Numbered from the stretch's first letter, positions 10,964 to 22,435 are shown. The stretch is 64,000 nt of DNA from Rhizomys pruinosus (GCA_009823505.1 VZQC01007982.1:4714673-4778672); one strand, 5' to 3'. Notes: generated by a model not told the origin, from the sequence alone. A program made the numbers and translations.

Positions 10964-12025
10964 TCACTTTTATGAGTACCATGATCTAAACAACTGACCT
11001 AACCAACCAGGACAAAGATTCCCTTTTAAAACTGGAAAAATCTGCTAGTCTTCTAATAAGAAGCATACTGTGTAGAGCCTAGGGATGTACCAAATGGAGG
11101 AACATCCCTTCCATGAACTCCCTGAAAAGTCCCGCCGCAAGCTCACAGCCAGAGTTCCATCCTCGGCCCTACCAACCGTTACCTAGTTTGCTTTGCCTTT
11201 TCCCTCAATAGGTTTTTATCTCTGCTAAGTTTCTTCCCATATTTCAGGTTAGACACTTATGAAAGAAGCAGAAATCTAGCAAGGCTAGGAATATATTCAG
11301 ATATATAATAGTATGAATAAAGCAGAGCATTAATAATTTTCTGAGAAGTTCTACTTGAAATTTAAAATGGTCCCAACATAATATAAGCAACAGCCATTAA
11401 AAGGTTCCAGCAAACTGAAGCTATTGAAGAATCTTCAGATAAATTTGAAGGAGCAATGAAAGAGGTGATACAGAGGGGGGAAAAAAAAAAAAACTTTAGC
11501 TATCTTGAACAAAACGTTCATTAGAATGGAGACATTTATTTCCCTATCTCTGGATGCTTAATATGACTTTTAAAATGTAATTATAAAAGGGAAGATGAAT
11601 CAAAAAACATGAATATATTAAGTACAAGGATAAAAATGCTTCACTAAATTATTTTTATTCCACAATTAAAGCAAGATGAAGGTCATGGATAGATGTGAGA
11701 CCCTGTCAGACAAGTCAGGATGAAAAGCAGGCTTAAGTCTCAAAACTAAACAAAAGAGACACTCCATTAACTTAAGACACAGCCACAAACATCAATGTTC
11801 AAAAGGATTGAATTAGGCACTTTGTTATTACATCACAATGATATGTCTTTTTTTAGCAGAAGATTGACAGTAAATGAAAAATAGAATTTACTCACAGGTA
11901 GTACAAGTGCTAGTCTCTCTAGACAGTGATTTGAGAATTGTAATTTCACTGATATCATTAAAAAGGCACTAATTGTTTTCTATATTGTTTTTATTTCATT
12001 TCAGCTCATGGGACCATGTGATTTC
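10964..12025. other. Unique intronic sequence
   Basis: No recognisable repeat apart from an A-run near 11478-11492. No coding potential was seen. Confidence 0.45.
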
Positions 12026-12083
12026 CTGAACACTTAGTACTATTAGCTTAGTACAACAGTTAGCTGAACACTTAGTACTATTT
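12026..12083. repeat. Short local duplication
   Basis: TGAACACTTAGTACTATT occurs at 12026 and again at 12064, 38 bp apart. It is a small tandem duplication just upstream of the B1 target site. Confidence 0.8.
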
Positions 12084-12106
12084 CTCTTTCTTTCATTTAA
12101 AATCTT

Positions 12107-12257
12107 TTGTCTTTTTGAGACAGGTCTCCCTATAGTCCCAGCTGGCCTGGAACTTACTATGTAGACCAGGCTGGGCTTCAACTCAGAGATCTGCCTGCCT
12201 CTGCCTGCCTCTGCCTCCTGAGTGCTGGGATTAAAGGCATTTGCCACCAAGCCTGGC
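12107..12257 (-). mobile_element. B1 SINE, antisense
   Basis: Reversed B1 with a perfect target duplication TTCATTTAAAATCTT at 12092-12106 and 12258-12272. A small internal duplication of TGCCTCTGCC occurs near 12192-12212. Confidence 0.93.
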
Positions 12258-12289
12258 TTCATTTAAAATCTTAATAAAAGATTTTTTAA

Positions 12290-12501
12290 GGGGCTGGAGA
12301 GATGGCCTAGCGGTTAAGAGCGCCGACTGCTCTTGCAGAGGACCCGGGTTCGATCCCCAGCACCCACATGGCGGCTGAGAGCCATCTTTAACTCCAGTTC
12401 CAGGGGAATCCGATGCCCTCTTCTGACCTCCACGGCATTGCATGACACGGGTGCACAGACCTGCATGCAGACAGTACATTCATACACATAAAGAATAAAT
12501 A
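12290..12501 (+). mobile_element. B2 SINE, first of a tandem pair
   Basis: Full B2 with an intact tRNA-like head (GGCCTAGCGGTTAAGAGCGC) and short tail. It lacks the 17-bp internal duplication carried by the B2 that follows it without a spacer. Confidence 0.93.
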
Positions 12502-12745
12502 GGGGCTGGAGAGATGGCCTAGTGGTTAAGAGCACCGACCGCTCTTGCAGAGGACCCGGATTCGATCCCCAGCACCCACATGGCGGCCGAGAACCGTCTG
12601 AAACTCCAATTCCAGGAGAACTCCAGTTCCAGGGGAATCCGAGACCGTCTTCTGACCTCCGCGGCATCGCACGACACGGGTGCGCAGACCTGCATGCAGA
12701 CAATACATTCATACACATAAAAATAAATAAATAAATAAAAATTTT
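12502..12745 (+). mobile_element. B2 SINE (17-bp duplication type), second of a tandem pair
   Basis: It begins directly after the short tail of the previous B2. The duplicated block is at 12600-12636 (AACTCCAATTCCAGGAG then AACTCCAGTTCCAGG). It ends in a TAAA-repeat tail. The neighbour is a different subfamily, so this is not a simple tandem duplication of one copy. Confidence 0.93.
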
Positions 12746-13246
12746 AAATCTTGTGATTTAGTCCATCTTAGCCCTTAAGGCTGAAAATGATCACTGATCT
12801 GATCCAGTCATGGTGGTGGGCAGTGTCTGTGACTGTTGGATAGGCAAGCAAGGCAGGCAAGCAGGAAGAGTAGAGATGAGAATTCCCTACCAGGTAATGA
12901 AAGACCATTGCCTGTTCACCTCTGTTGTTGTTGCTTTCTTTCCCTGTTGGACCTTTTCAGGCTCCCAATCTACCATGTTCTTTTACTCTTCCTTTGTTGG
13001 TCACTCATCTCTCCTGGAATAGCCCCTAATCATCCCACCGTCCTGTTTTCCCTCCTCTGTCTGCCCAGCTCAACTTTCTAGATTCAACTCAGGCATCCAC
13101 ACCTCAAGCACCTCCTCCCATGATCCCTCTCCTCTCCCCACCAGAGGCGGAAGCTCAGACAGGTGACAGTCACAGACACAAACAGTAAGCAAACCCATCA
13201 TGACTGCTGTTGCCAAAGAGAAAAGGTACTGAAAAACACACAAAAC
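12746..13246. other. Unique intronic sequence
   Basis: Contains a short GCAAGCAAGGCAGGCAAGC run near 12843. Otherwise I see no repeat and no plausible exon. Confidence 0.45.
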
Positions 13247-13248
13247 CA

Positions 13249-13431
13249 GGGCTGGAGAGATGGCTCAGTGGTTAAGAGCGCCAACTGCTCTCTTGCAGAG
13301 GACCCAGGTTCGATTCCCAGCACCCACATGGTGACTAAGAACCATCTTTAACTCCAGTTCCAGGGGAATCTGACGCCCTCCTCTGACCTCCACAGCAGTG
13401 CACGACATGGGTGCAATAAATAAATAAAAAA
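13249..13431 (+). mobile_element. B2 SINE, 3' shortened
   Basis: The head is intact, with a small insertion in GCTCTCTTGCAG. The body ends at GGTGCAATAAATAAATAAA, skipping the usual terminal part. CA-rich flanks (ACACAAAACCA at 13238 and 13453) may be the target duplication. Confidence 0.88.
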
Positions 13432-13439
13432 TGTAAAAG

Positions 13440-14103
13440 AAAAACCACACACACACACACAAAACCAAAACTCAGAGACATTAGAGAGGGGAAGAATATG
13501 TAATTAGGACCTAGGAGAGAAAAACAAGTAAGCTGAGCTCCCCATCCAGCTCGGAATAAATTAAAATCCATGCACTGCCAATTAGCAGTTTCAGCTAAAT
13601 TTCAACTTTTAGTGAGATGAATATAATCACTGAAAGAATTTAGAGAAATAAATGTTAAACCATTATGCACGAGTTTTTCCAGGACACAAAACAGAGGCTG
13701 GGGAAGAGTGAGACAGGTCAGCGTTCATTATTATCATTATTATAACCAGTGGTAATTGTTACTTTGCTTTCAATTTTTTATGTGCCTAAAATATTCCCAT
13801 GTACCCTCAATTCCTGTTCATATTTACTGACAGTTCAGTAATTCTCCACAAATACACACATTATAATATTTTTAACCCTAGAAAAATTCATCTTATTTTA
13901 TCTTAATTTTTCTCCCAAGTTTATAAAAGCATCTGTACTTTTCTCTGTTGTGTCTCATTTCGCCACTGAAGCTACCATCTCTCTGTGTCTTTCCCTCCCT
14001 CTGTATTCTAAGAGTGCTGCCCTGAAGACCTAATAAGAGGTTTTCCTTGCTTCAGATCAATTCTTCAGTGTCTGTGCTAAGAAGAGATTTAAGTTCTTCA
14101 AAA
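13440..14103. other. Unique intronic sequence
   Basis: Starts with a short CA run (13447-13460). The remainder has no recognisable repeat or exon. Confidence 0.45.
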
Positions 14104-14116
14104 AGAAGCTATATGA

Positions 14117-14271
14117 GCTAGGTGTGGTGGTGCACACCTTTAATCCTAGCACTTGGTAAGCAGAGGCAGGCGGATCTCTGTGAGTTCAAGGCCAGCCTCA
14201 TGTACAGAGTGAGTTCCAGGACAGCCAGAGCTACAGGGAGACCCTGTCTCAAAGAGAACCAAAAAAAAAAG
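14117..14271 (+). mobile_element. B1 SINE
   Basis: Full B1 with A tail. GAAGCTATATGA is duplicated at 14105-14116 and 14272-14283. Confidence 0.94.
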
Positions 14272-14283
14272 GAAGCTATATGA

Positions 14284-15078
14284 CTAGAGAAAAAAATCAA
14301 AACATTTGATAAGATGGAATCCTCAGAGGACCGTGTACAGTGCTGTATTAGTTTCAATTTTTAACCTTGTAATCATTCTCTGTAGTTGAAAAGCCAGGGT
14401 TTATTATGCCCAACTCACAATAACTGATTATTGACTATTTTAGTTCTGTCCTGACAGTGTTTTGATGCTTATGTTATGTTCCTGATGAGAAACTAGTGCT
14501 ATTCATGTAAATGAGTACTTACAGTGGCTTGTGGCAGAAAACCTGCATGCCCGTGCAGGTCTCTGTAACTAGAGGAACAACTCAGAGTTTACTATTTATA
14601 TCTATTATTTCAGCTCTCTGAAGGAAACATTGAAGCCAGGCTTCATTGAACAAAAAATTTTAATCATTCTTATTCCAAGCTAACTGAATGTGTGAATGCA
14701 CCTATGTTCCAAGTTGAGTGCAGCATAACTCAGCCCCTAAGTAATATCCTGATTCACAGTTAGCTTTTTGCTTATTGTTACTTGTGTGTGAGTTTTCATG
14801 ACATTTTTCAATCTTTACTTATGGGTACAATCAGTGTCCCAGAAAAAGAATGTAGAAAATGTAACGTAAAATCTGAGATGAGTCAGGGGTCCTGGCCTCC
14901 TCTGCTACTAATTCCTTGCATGTCCCTCTTCAAATCCATGTGTCAGCGAAAGCCAATGAACCTACAGCATAGAGACTGTTTTGTTTTTCAATGATGATAT
15001 GTATTTATTCATTTAAATTAGCATATAAGATGGGATGGGGGATAATTATGAGGGAAGGCAGCTAAGGGGAACACATTT
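14284..15078. other. Unique intronic sequence
   Basis: No transposon recognised. Frames here have neither splice context nor recognisable domains. Confidence 0.45.
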
Positions 15079-15092
15079 AAAAACACATAGGG

Positions 15093-15317
15093 GGGCTGGA
15101 GAGATAGCCTCGCAGTTAAGAGACCCAACTGCTCTTGCAGAGGACCTGGGTTCGATCCCCAGCACCCACATGGCGGCCAAGAACCGTCTGTAACTCCAAT
15201 TCCAGGGGAATCCGACACCCTCTTCTGACCTCTGCAGCATTGCGTGACATGGGTGCACAAACCTACATGCAGACAGTACATTCATACACATAAAAAATAA
15301 ATAAAATTTAAAAAAAT
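15093..15317 (+). mobile_element. B2 SINE
   Basis: Full B2 without the 17-bp duplication. Target duplication AAAAACACATAGGG lies at 15079-15092 and 15318-15331. Confidence 0.94.
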
Positions 15318-15329
15318 AAAAACACATAG

Positions 15330-15562
15330 GGCTGGGAGGTGTACCCAATTGGCAGAGTGCTGGGCTAGCACATACTAGGCCCTGGATTTGTGCCCACACA
15401 GAGTTACTGAACAGGTGGTACACACTTGTAATCCTAGCATTCAGGAGGAGGAGGCAGGAGGTGAAGGGAGGAAGATCTGGCTATATAGCAAGTTTGAGAC
15501 TAACCAGGGACATGTGACCTTGTCTCAAAAAAGAAGAAAGGAAAAGAAAACAACAACAAAGA
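15330..15562 (+). mobile_element. B4-type SINE (ID-like head joined to B1-like body)
   Basis: The head GCTGGGAGGTGTACCCAATT with GCAGAGTGCTGGGCTAGCAC is ID/B4-like. It is followed by a B1-like body ending in TTGTCTCAAAAAAGAAG. It lies directly next to the B2 target site. Confidence 0.75.
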
Positions 15563-16288
15563 AAGTAGCATCTGTGTAGGCTGAGCCAGTCTAGAGATCT
15601 AATACGCAACAGACTATACTTGGTAATACTGCCATGTCCCTAGGAATGTGCTAGATTTTAGATCTTTCCATATGCTCATGCACGTGCATACACGCGTGTG
15701 CACACACATAATTGCGAGATGACGAACATTTATTCTCTTTAATATAGTAACCTTTAATTGTCTATTTATACATTAAAATAGGCTAAATGTATAATTAAAT
15801 TTTTTAAAAACTTTTTTACTAAAAATCCCCTAGGTCTAATAAACATATTTGTATGTGTTTCATGTACATATAATATTATAATAGATTAGAACCCACCATG
15901 TAAAATTAGTATGGCATGTATATTCTACCCATTTTGTTAAACTTTGAACACAATTTACTATTTAGGATTCTAGTTTCAGTATGTTACATTTACAGCATAT
16001 ATTTTGCAAAGATTCATCATTTATTTGATGGTTCAGAAAGGCAATCTTTAGTTATAAAAGCCACTTCATTTTTAAAGTTGGTTAATTCTTTGATGATTAC
16101 TATTTTCCAATGAAGTTTCCAGTTAAACACTGCTATAAAAGTCAAGGCTGCCTGTAATCGATTTTAAAAACATTGAGTTCCAAGATTCAACACTGATGAC
16201 AAAGGTGTAAGTTCCTAATAAGAGTGCTCAGTAATATTCTTTAGTAATACACAGTAGTTGCTAATGAAAGATTCATTGAAAACTGTTA
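15563..16288. other. AT-rich intronic sequence
   Basis: No recognisable transposon or exon. A purine-pyrimidine alternating stretch with CACGTGCATACACGCG lies near 15680-15710. Confidence 0.45.
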
Positions 16289-16305
16289 TAAAAGTGATGG
16301 CGTTA

Positions 16306-16465
16306 CATGCCTTTAATCCTAGCACTTAGGAGGAAGAGGCAGGTGGATTTTTGTGAGTTCAAGGCCAGGCTGGTCTACAGAGTGAGTTCCAGGACAGCTG
16401 GGGCTACAGGGAGACCCTGCCTCGAAAAGATCAAAAACCAAACAAACAAACAAAACAAGAAAAAA
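16306..16465 (+). mobile_element. B1 SINE, slightly 5' truncated, first of two at one target
   Basis: It starts at CATGCCTTTAATCCTAGCAC and ends in an AAAC-repeat tail. It is flanked by GTGATGGCGTTA (16294-16305) and GTGATGGTGTTA (16466-16477). Confidence 0.92.
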
Positions 16466-16477
16466 GTGATGGTGTTA

Positions 16478-16606
16478 CCAGGCATGGTGGCATACACCTT
16501 TAATCCCAGCACTCGGAGGCAGAGGCAAGCAGATCTCTGTGAGTTCCAGGCCAGCTGGAGCTACGGGGAGACCCTGTCTCTAAAAGAAAAAAAAAAGAAA
16601 GACACG
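16478..16606 (+). mobile_element. B1 SINE with internal deletion, second of two at one target
   Basis: It lacks part of the mid region (GAGTTCCAGGCCAGCTGGAGC fuses two segments). It is flanked by the same target sequence at 16466-16477 and 16607-16618. Confidence 0.92.
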
Positions 16607-16715
16607 GTGATGGTGTTAAGAGAAAAGAAGGCCTAGGAATCTTCAGATGTATAGTACAAAGACTTAACTGCTTACCAAAAAATCTGAACTGCAGTTTTAC
16701 AAGAACACTTGGAAA

Positions 16716-16890
16716 TCAGGCCAGGCATGGTAAAAACACTTCTGTAATCTCAGGCATGGTAGTATAGTTCTGTAATCCCAACACTGGGAAGTACAGGCAA
16801 TTTGCTAGAAGTTTGAGGTCAGCCTTGTCTACATAGCCAGTTCCAGGCCAGGTAGGGTTATATAGTTTCAAAAAATAAAAATTGGAAATT
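16716..16890 (+). mobile_element. Degenerate B1/B4-like SINE
   Basis: Two B1-like starts (GGCCAGGCATGGT and CAGGCATGGTAGTATAG) are followed by one old B1-like body. Strongly diverged. Confidence 0.55.
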
Positions 16891-17465
16891 AGCCAAAAAT
16901 AAAAAGGTAACCCTTTACTATATTGACCATATTGTTAGTAATCTAGGTCAAAGAACAAAAGTTGCACTTGTTAGGGCAGAAAATAGCAGCCTAAAATAAA
17001 ATTATAATTATAGAGAACTTTTAAAGAATTCCTTGCATAGGAATTATGCAGGTCTGAGTCAAATAGAAATGGTTTTCTTAACATAATGAATCTCCCATAA
17101 TAATGCATTTGAACTTATCACAAAGTTACATACATTGACCTGTGATTAAAATCTTGGCTTCTAGTTGGAAACCAGCTGTTTGAACTTGGCATCTTACTGC
17201 CAACTCACTCTGTACAGATTCCTCTTTTGTGTCCTTCTTTAGCTTTTGAGCCCTCACAGTGGCTGAGCTGCCATTAGCAGAGCAGTTCCTGCAGTTTAGT
17301 GTCTAGATCTTTTCCCACAGAGCCTTAGCAGCCCTGGCCTATTTTCTTCTGGAAAAATTTCAATTGTGTCCAATAGTTTTCTGTGTTTACTATTGAGTAC
17401 ATAACATATAAGCCACCCCAGTGTACTTATACAAGGAAGAAAAAAGAAGCAGACAGAAAAAAAAA
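16891..17465. other. Unique intronic sequence
   Basis: No recognisable repeat or exon. AT-rich at first, more balanced from 17170. Confidence 0.45.
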
Positions 17466-17473
17466 TGTGTATT

Positions 17474-17722
17474 TTTTTTTTTAAAGATTTTTTTATTTTA
17501 TTTTATTTATTTCGGTATGTGTATCAATGTAGTGTCTGCATGCAGGTTTGTGCACCCGTGTCGTGCAATGCCGCGGAGGTCAGAAGAGGGTCTCGGATTC
17601 CCCTGGAACTGGAGTTCTCCTGGAATTGGAGTTTCAGACGGCTCTCGGCCGCCATGTGGGTGCTGGGGATCGAACCCGGGTCCTCTGTAAGAGCGGTCGG
17701 CGCTCTTAACCGCTAGGCCATC
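17474..17722 (-). mobile_element. Young B2 SINE (17-bp duplication type), antisense
   Basis: CpG-rich reversed B2 with duplicated GGAACTGGAG/GGAATTGGAG blocks at 17603-17635. The head end is slightly truncated (ends GCTAGGCCATC). TGTATTTTT occurs at both edges. Confidence 0.92.
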
Positions 17723-17729
17723 CCTGTAT

Positions 17730-17960
17730 TTTTAAAATATTTTATTATTTTTATTTCATGTGTATATGTGTATTGTCTGCATGTGTGTGAGTGTACCCGT
17801 GGTGTGCACTGCCTGCAGAGGTCAGAAGAGGGTGTTGGATACCCTGGAACTGGAGTTACAGACAATTGTTAGCTGCCATGTGGGTGCTGGAAATTCAAAC
17901 CTGGGTCTTCTTCTAGAACAGCCAGTGCTCTTTGTCACTGAGCTCTCTCGCCAGCCCCCA
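17730..17960 (-). mobile_element. Older B2 SINE, antisense
   Basis: Directly adjoins the young B2 in the same orientation but is much more diverged and lacks the 17-bp duplication. It ends at CTCTCTCGCCAGCCCC. Confidence 0.88.
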
Positions 17961-18254
17961 AAGTATGTATTTATAGCATCATGGATTGAATCAGTCAAGA
18001 CATAGTACATGTTTACATTGATAGCGTCATCTTGTTTTTTTTTTGAAATTCATTCTGAAATGACAATGGGAGAAGCTGCAAAATGTCCAATTGCTTTAGT
18101 AATACCGTTCGTATGTTTAATTTGGGATATCACCTCTCAGCATACATGTTGTATAATACCTTCATTTTCAAAAATTCAACTTGAAGAGTTCTATCAAGGG
18201 ATTCTTCAAGCAAAAAGTTCTCTGGTGACTGCTAAACCTAGGAACTATTTTGGG

Positions 18255-18420
18255 TAGGGATAGGAGAGAGACTTTTGAACTGAAAATGGTATAGCTATTT
18301 TGAAAAACATTCTGGTATTCCCTAGAAAATTAAAGATAGCATTGTCATACAATCCAGCAAGTAAAATTCTGGGTCTTTATACCCAGGAAAAGTGAAAACA
18401 TATGTATTCAAAATGGTGGT
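18255..18420 (+). mobile_element. Old L1 (L1M-type) remnant, sense, part 1
   Basis: Resembles the L1 text around 'GGTATAGCTATTTTGAAAAA' and 'TCTTTATACCCAGGAAAAG'. The following L1 segment continues after the SINE cluster, at 19040. Confidence 0.55.
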
Positions 18421-18604
18421 ACAGCTTCATGTGGTGGAACAGGGCTGTAATCCTGTCTCTGGAGGCTGAGGAAGGGTGATCCCAAATTCGAGGCCAGCCT
18501 CAGTACCTTAGCTACTCAAGATCAGTCTGGGAGCCTCATGGAACCCTATCTCAAAACCAGTCTGGGGGCCTCGTAGAACCCTATCTCAGAAATAAAAATT
18601 AAAA
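18420..18604 (+). mobile_element. Degenerate B1-like SINE with internal duplication
   Basis: B1-like from ATGTGGTGGAACAGGGCTGT. The 3' part is duplicated: CAGTCTGGG(A/G)GCCTC...CCCTATCTCA appears at 18522 and 18559. Confidence 0.6.
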
Positions 18605-18792
18605 TAAGGCTGCTGATGAGCATTGCCTAACACATATAAGCCCCTGAGTTTAATATGTTGTACTGGGGAGAAGCTAAGAGGCCATGACATGCAAATCTCT
18701 AATCTCAGCACTCAGGAGGCCAGTGCGGAAAGACTTTGAGCTCCAGGCCAGCCTTAGCTATATAGCAAGACTCTGTCTCAAAAAAACAAAAC
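18605..18792 (+). mobile_element. B4-type SINE, degenerate
   Basis: An ID-like head (GCATTGCCTAACACATATAA) is followed by a B1-like body (CTCAGCACTCAGGAGGCCAG) and an A-rich tail. Confidence 0.6.
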
Positions 18793-18884
18793 TTATACAC
18801 AAATGTTTGCTTTTTGGAATGACTTAGATGTGTACCAAATTATAAATAGCTGAATGTGACATATCAAAAGATGTAATATTTTAT

Positions 18885-19031
18885 TTTGTTTTTGAAACAG
18901 GGTCTCACTATATAACCCTGGCTGGCCTGGAACTTGCTATGTAGACTGGATTGGCCTTAAACTCACAGAGATCTACCTGCCTGTGCCTCCCGAGTGCTGG
19001 AATTAAGGACATGTCCCACCATTCCTGGCCA
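18885..19031 (-). mobile_element. Older B1 SINE, antisense
   Basis: Reversed B1 from GTTTTTGAAACAGGGTCTCA to CACCATTCCTGGCC, with many substitutions. Confidence 0.85.
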
Positions 19032-19039
19032 GAAGATAG

Positions 19040-19320
19040 AATCTTACTCAGTAATGTAAGAATATTGAAATATTGCTATATGCCTGAATATGGATGAACC
19101 TTGAAAATACACCAAGTGAAAGAAGCCAGTTATAGCAGAGCATGTATTGTATGATTCCCTGGGTATGAGCAGGAAATATAATGAGTCTTCAAAATGAAGA
19201 AATCCATAGAGATGAAAAGTAAATTCTTAGTTACTTAAATCTGGAGGTATCAAGGATAAGTATAGAATTTAAAGTATAGAACATAAGTCCCTAAATCTAG
19301 TGATTGTGCCTACTGAACAA
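19040..19320 (+). mobile_element. Old L1 (L1M-type) remnant, sense, part 2
   Basis: Contains ATGGATGAACCTTGAAAATA, AAGTGAAAGAAGCCAG and TATTGTATGATTCC in the order found in L1 3' regions. It continues the L1 split by the SINEs at 18420-19031. Confidence 0.7.
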
Positions 19321-19671
19321 GCTGATTTAATGGCACACGGGGACAACCTGGCATTCCCTTCTACCCATGCCTTCAGTACATCCACCCATGCCTTCATTAC
19401 AGCCATGGTGAATTTCTCTGGCTATTACCTCTGAATGAGTAGAATCTCAGAAGCCTTGTTCTATCTTCAACCGGAAAAAAAATAATAAAATGAATAGTTC
19501 TCTAAGTCTCTAGCAGAATGCAAAAGAAGGGAAACTGCTGGTATTTTCCCATTTGGAGCTTGATTATAAAGAACACACCACAGACCTTGCACACTACATC
19601 CCAGTTCTGCACTGCTCAGTAGCCACAGCTTCGAGTTCATTAAAAGCATTATAAGTTTGTCAGTGACAGTG

Positions 19672-19964
19672 TGTGTGTGTGTGTGCAGGCACATGTGCAT
19701 GTGGAAGCCAGAGGTTGACACTGAGTGTCTTCCTCAATTGTGCTCCCTATTTTTGGAGGCAGTTTCTCACTGAACTTAGAGCTCAACAATCCAGCTAGGC
19801 TGGCTGGCCAGCAATGCCAGGGTCCTTGTGTCTCTGCCTTCTCAGTACTGGAATCACAAGTATGTGCCACTCTGCTTGGCTTTTTAACATGGGTTCTCAT
19901 GGTCCAAGCTCAGATCCTCGTGCTTTTACAGCAAGCACTTTACTGAGTTAGCCATCTCCTCAAC
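19672..19964 (-). mobile_element. RSINE1/B4-type SINE, antisense
   Basis: Starts in a short TG run. Segments such as CAGAGGTTGACACTGAGTGT, GGCTGGCTGGCCAGCAATGC and CAAGCACTTTACTGAGTTAG are typical of the RSINE1 family on the reverse strand. Confidence 0.75.
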
Positions 19965-19965
19965 C

Positions 19966-20385
19966 CCTTTGTGAGTTTGCACGCTGACAGTTGCCATAGG
20001 TTCATATGAGCAAGGTCCCAGGAATTTGTAAGACTCTCTTTCTGCATGATTATACATCTCCTCCCCCAGCTCTTACAATATTTCCACCTCTTCTTCTATG
20101 ATGGTCCCTGAGTGGGTGAGGTTTAATTGTCCAAGGACCCACAATCCGCAGATTCTTTTTCTCCACACTTCTGTTTGTGGCCTTTTGTTGTTCGTTGTCC
20201 TCTGTTGCATGAGGAAGCTTCATTGATGAGGCTTGAGAAATGCATTAGAATTCTCTCTACCCCTTGCTCTAGAATGTTCCATGAGCCTTAGGTGTAAAGG
20301 TTCTATTGTAGATGTGTCACTTAGGGCTGAACATCTTACAGACACTTATTCTGTGTGTGTGAGGCATTTTTAGGTGACAGAAGAA
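19966..20385 (-). mobile_element. L1/HAL1-like 3' fragment, antisense
   Basis: Closely parallels 45905-46280 in this window: both carry ATGGTCCCTGAG, then TGTAGATGTGTCACTTAGGG with the same order between. This establishes a shared repeat even though the family name is from memory. Confidence 0.65.
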
Positions 20386-21229
20386 CAATGAGAAAAGAAA
20401 GTGAAAAACTCTTGATTGTGACCATTGAAGGAGACAAACAGGCACCTGAAGAGCAGTAATTATTAATGAAAACCAGCTCCTCACATGCTAGAATGTGATG
20501 AAACACACATGCATGTATATTGTTGAAGAGTAGACTTTATAAGGAGTGCTGTCAGCTTCTAAGAGGAAAATATAATACTGCAATCAAGATAAGTGAACAA
20601 TTTTATTACTTTCTATTTACGAGGATTTAGTGAAGATCATTTTAGAAAAGTTTTTGAAAACCTGATTAAAGAAGCGTCAGTAATATCCTATCCCCGTTAT
20701 CTTTGACAAGGACAAATTAGAAGTTTTGAAAGAGCAAAGATTGAGCAGTTGTAAAAAGCAAAAGTGTTTAAAGCATTGTCATCATATCTTGTAAGAGCCA
20801 GGAGCAGTCAGAATCTAGGTAGGTGGCCTAGCCTTCTTTGACCATTTTAAGCTCTGCCAGGTAATAGATTATGTTAACGTGCTTCAGTTACTTCACCTAT
20901 GCAACAGAACCACCCAATTCTCTTGCCAAAGAATTTAATAAATTTTCGGTGGCATTAAATATAGGCAAATACCAGGATTAGGTCTTATATAAATCAGGAT
21001 GTAACACTGAAAAATACAAACTCATTTCAAGTACGTACACAGGGAATTTAATGCAGGTATTGGTGCCTTGGCTTAATAAGGACAAAGTATCACTGGGAGG
21101 TATTAACAAAACCCACAGGTTAGCAACAGAGGGAATCCATTACCCCACCCACAACTGAAGTGCCAGAGTCAGGTGGACACAAGCTAGTAGAGCTTTCCAA
21201 GGATGCTGGAGTACAGTAGAATTAAAAGA
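20386..21229. other. Unique intronic sequence
   Basis: No recognisable repeat or coding feature. It leads into the 17-bp minisatellite. Confidence 0.45.
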
Positions 21230-21233
21230 ACCA

Positions 21234-21612
21234 AGGAGGAGAGGCAGCCATGGAGGACAAGTAGTCATGGAGGACAGGTAGTCATGGAGGAGAGGCAGCC
21301 ATGGAGGAGGGGCAGCCATGGAGGAGGGGCAGCCATGGAGGAGGGGCAGCCATGGTGGAGGGGCAGCCATAGAGGAGGGGCAGCCATGGTGGAGGGGCAG
21401 CCATGGTGGAGGGGCAGCCATGGAGGAGGGGCAGCCATGGAGGAGAGGCAGCCATGGAGGACAAGTAGTCATGGAGGAGAGGCAGCCATGGACGAGAGGC
21501 AGCCATGGAGGATGGGCAGCCATGGAGGATGGGCAGCCATGGTGGAGGGGCAGCCATGGAGGAGAGGCAGCCATGGAGGAGGGGCAGCCATGGAGGAGGG
21601 GCAGCCATGGTG
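21234..21612. repeat. 17-bp minisatellite, about 22 units
   Basis: Unit CAGCCATGGAGGAGGGG, with variants in which the second half is AGGAGAGG, TGGAGGGG, AGGATGGG or AGGACAAG. Each typical unit holds an NcoI-type CCATGG. Because 17 is not a multiple of three and the unit lacks stops, long frames open on both strands (up to 198 codons); they are by-products of the repeat. Confidence 0.97.
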
Positions 21613-22435
21613 AGAAGAAGGACTGCTCCAAGGCAAATCCTCTGCCTTTCCTTTCCCTTTGCCCTTCAGTTTTCCACCAAGGCCTCTCATTGTCTGGATG
21701 ACAGGCAGCCAGGATTAGACTCCACTCCCCGAACACAGACCAGAACCAGAGTAAGGGAAGAAATTGTAGATCTTAGAATGAAGCAGTTTGGGATTTAAAG
21801 GTCTGCCCCTTGGTTTCTCTGCATCTTTTATCAAATACTCTTTTATTTTTTTTTTTCATTTTTTAACAATAAGTAATAATTTATGAGTACAAGCATCCTT
21901 CATGTAAAACCAATTTGCAAGCACTTGTGCCCAAACCCACACAGCCCAAGGGTCCCACCATCCAGCGGGGGGGAGGGGGGGTGTATGTTCAATCAAGTTG
22001 ATCAAATAAGTGTCCAGACTATATTGCTGTCATTTCACCATTCAACCCAATCACAGCCCTTACATTCTACTACGCCCCCTCTTCTGTAGATTGTTCCCTA
22101 GGCTTAGAAAAGGGGCACAGGTGGACGAGAAGCAAAACAGTCTACTTTCTCTGGAGTTACTATTTTGTGGTCAATTCTGGCTGTTTCCTTTCATGGGAAT
22201 ACTCTTATCTTAGAAGTTCGTGCTCTGATAAGTACGGAGTGACTGTCGTGTAAGGACATACTCTCCCTTTCTCCTGCAGAAACTCCACATCTCATCAGTT
22301 ATTGCACTTATTTTGAGTAGGGGATCTCCAGAGCCCTCCATTCCAAGTCAGATACCATTCAGCCATCTGCTGACCTCTCAACTACACTGGAAATGAACTG
22401 CTTCCAGTGCTGCCCCTAGAAAACAGAAGGGGAAA
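21613..22435. other. Intronic sequence, possible unidentified old repeat
   Basis: 21845-22340 has the texture of an old interspersed repeat: a T-rich start, then a G-run (G7 A G8) at 21966-21981 able to form a G-quadruplex on the + strand. I cannot name a family. Confidence 0.35.

Noticed and set aside
12290..12745. tRNA genes suggested by A- and B-box-like segments
   Set aside because: These are the tRNA-derived heads of B2 SINEs, with no cloverleaf 3' half.
21140..21736. 198-codon minus-strand frame and overlapping plus-strand frames
   Set aside because: They are produced by the stop-free 17-bp tandem repeat. No start context, splice context or domain supports translation.
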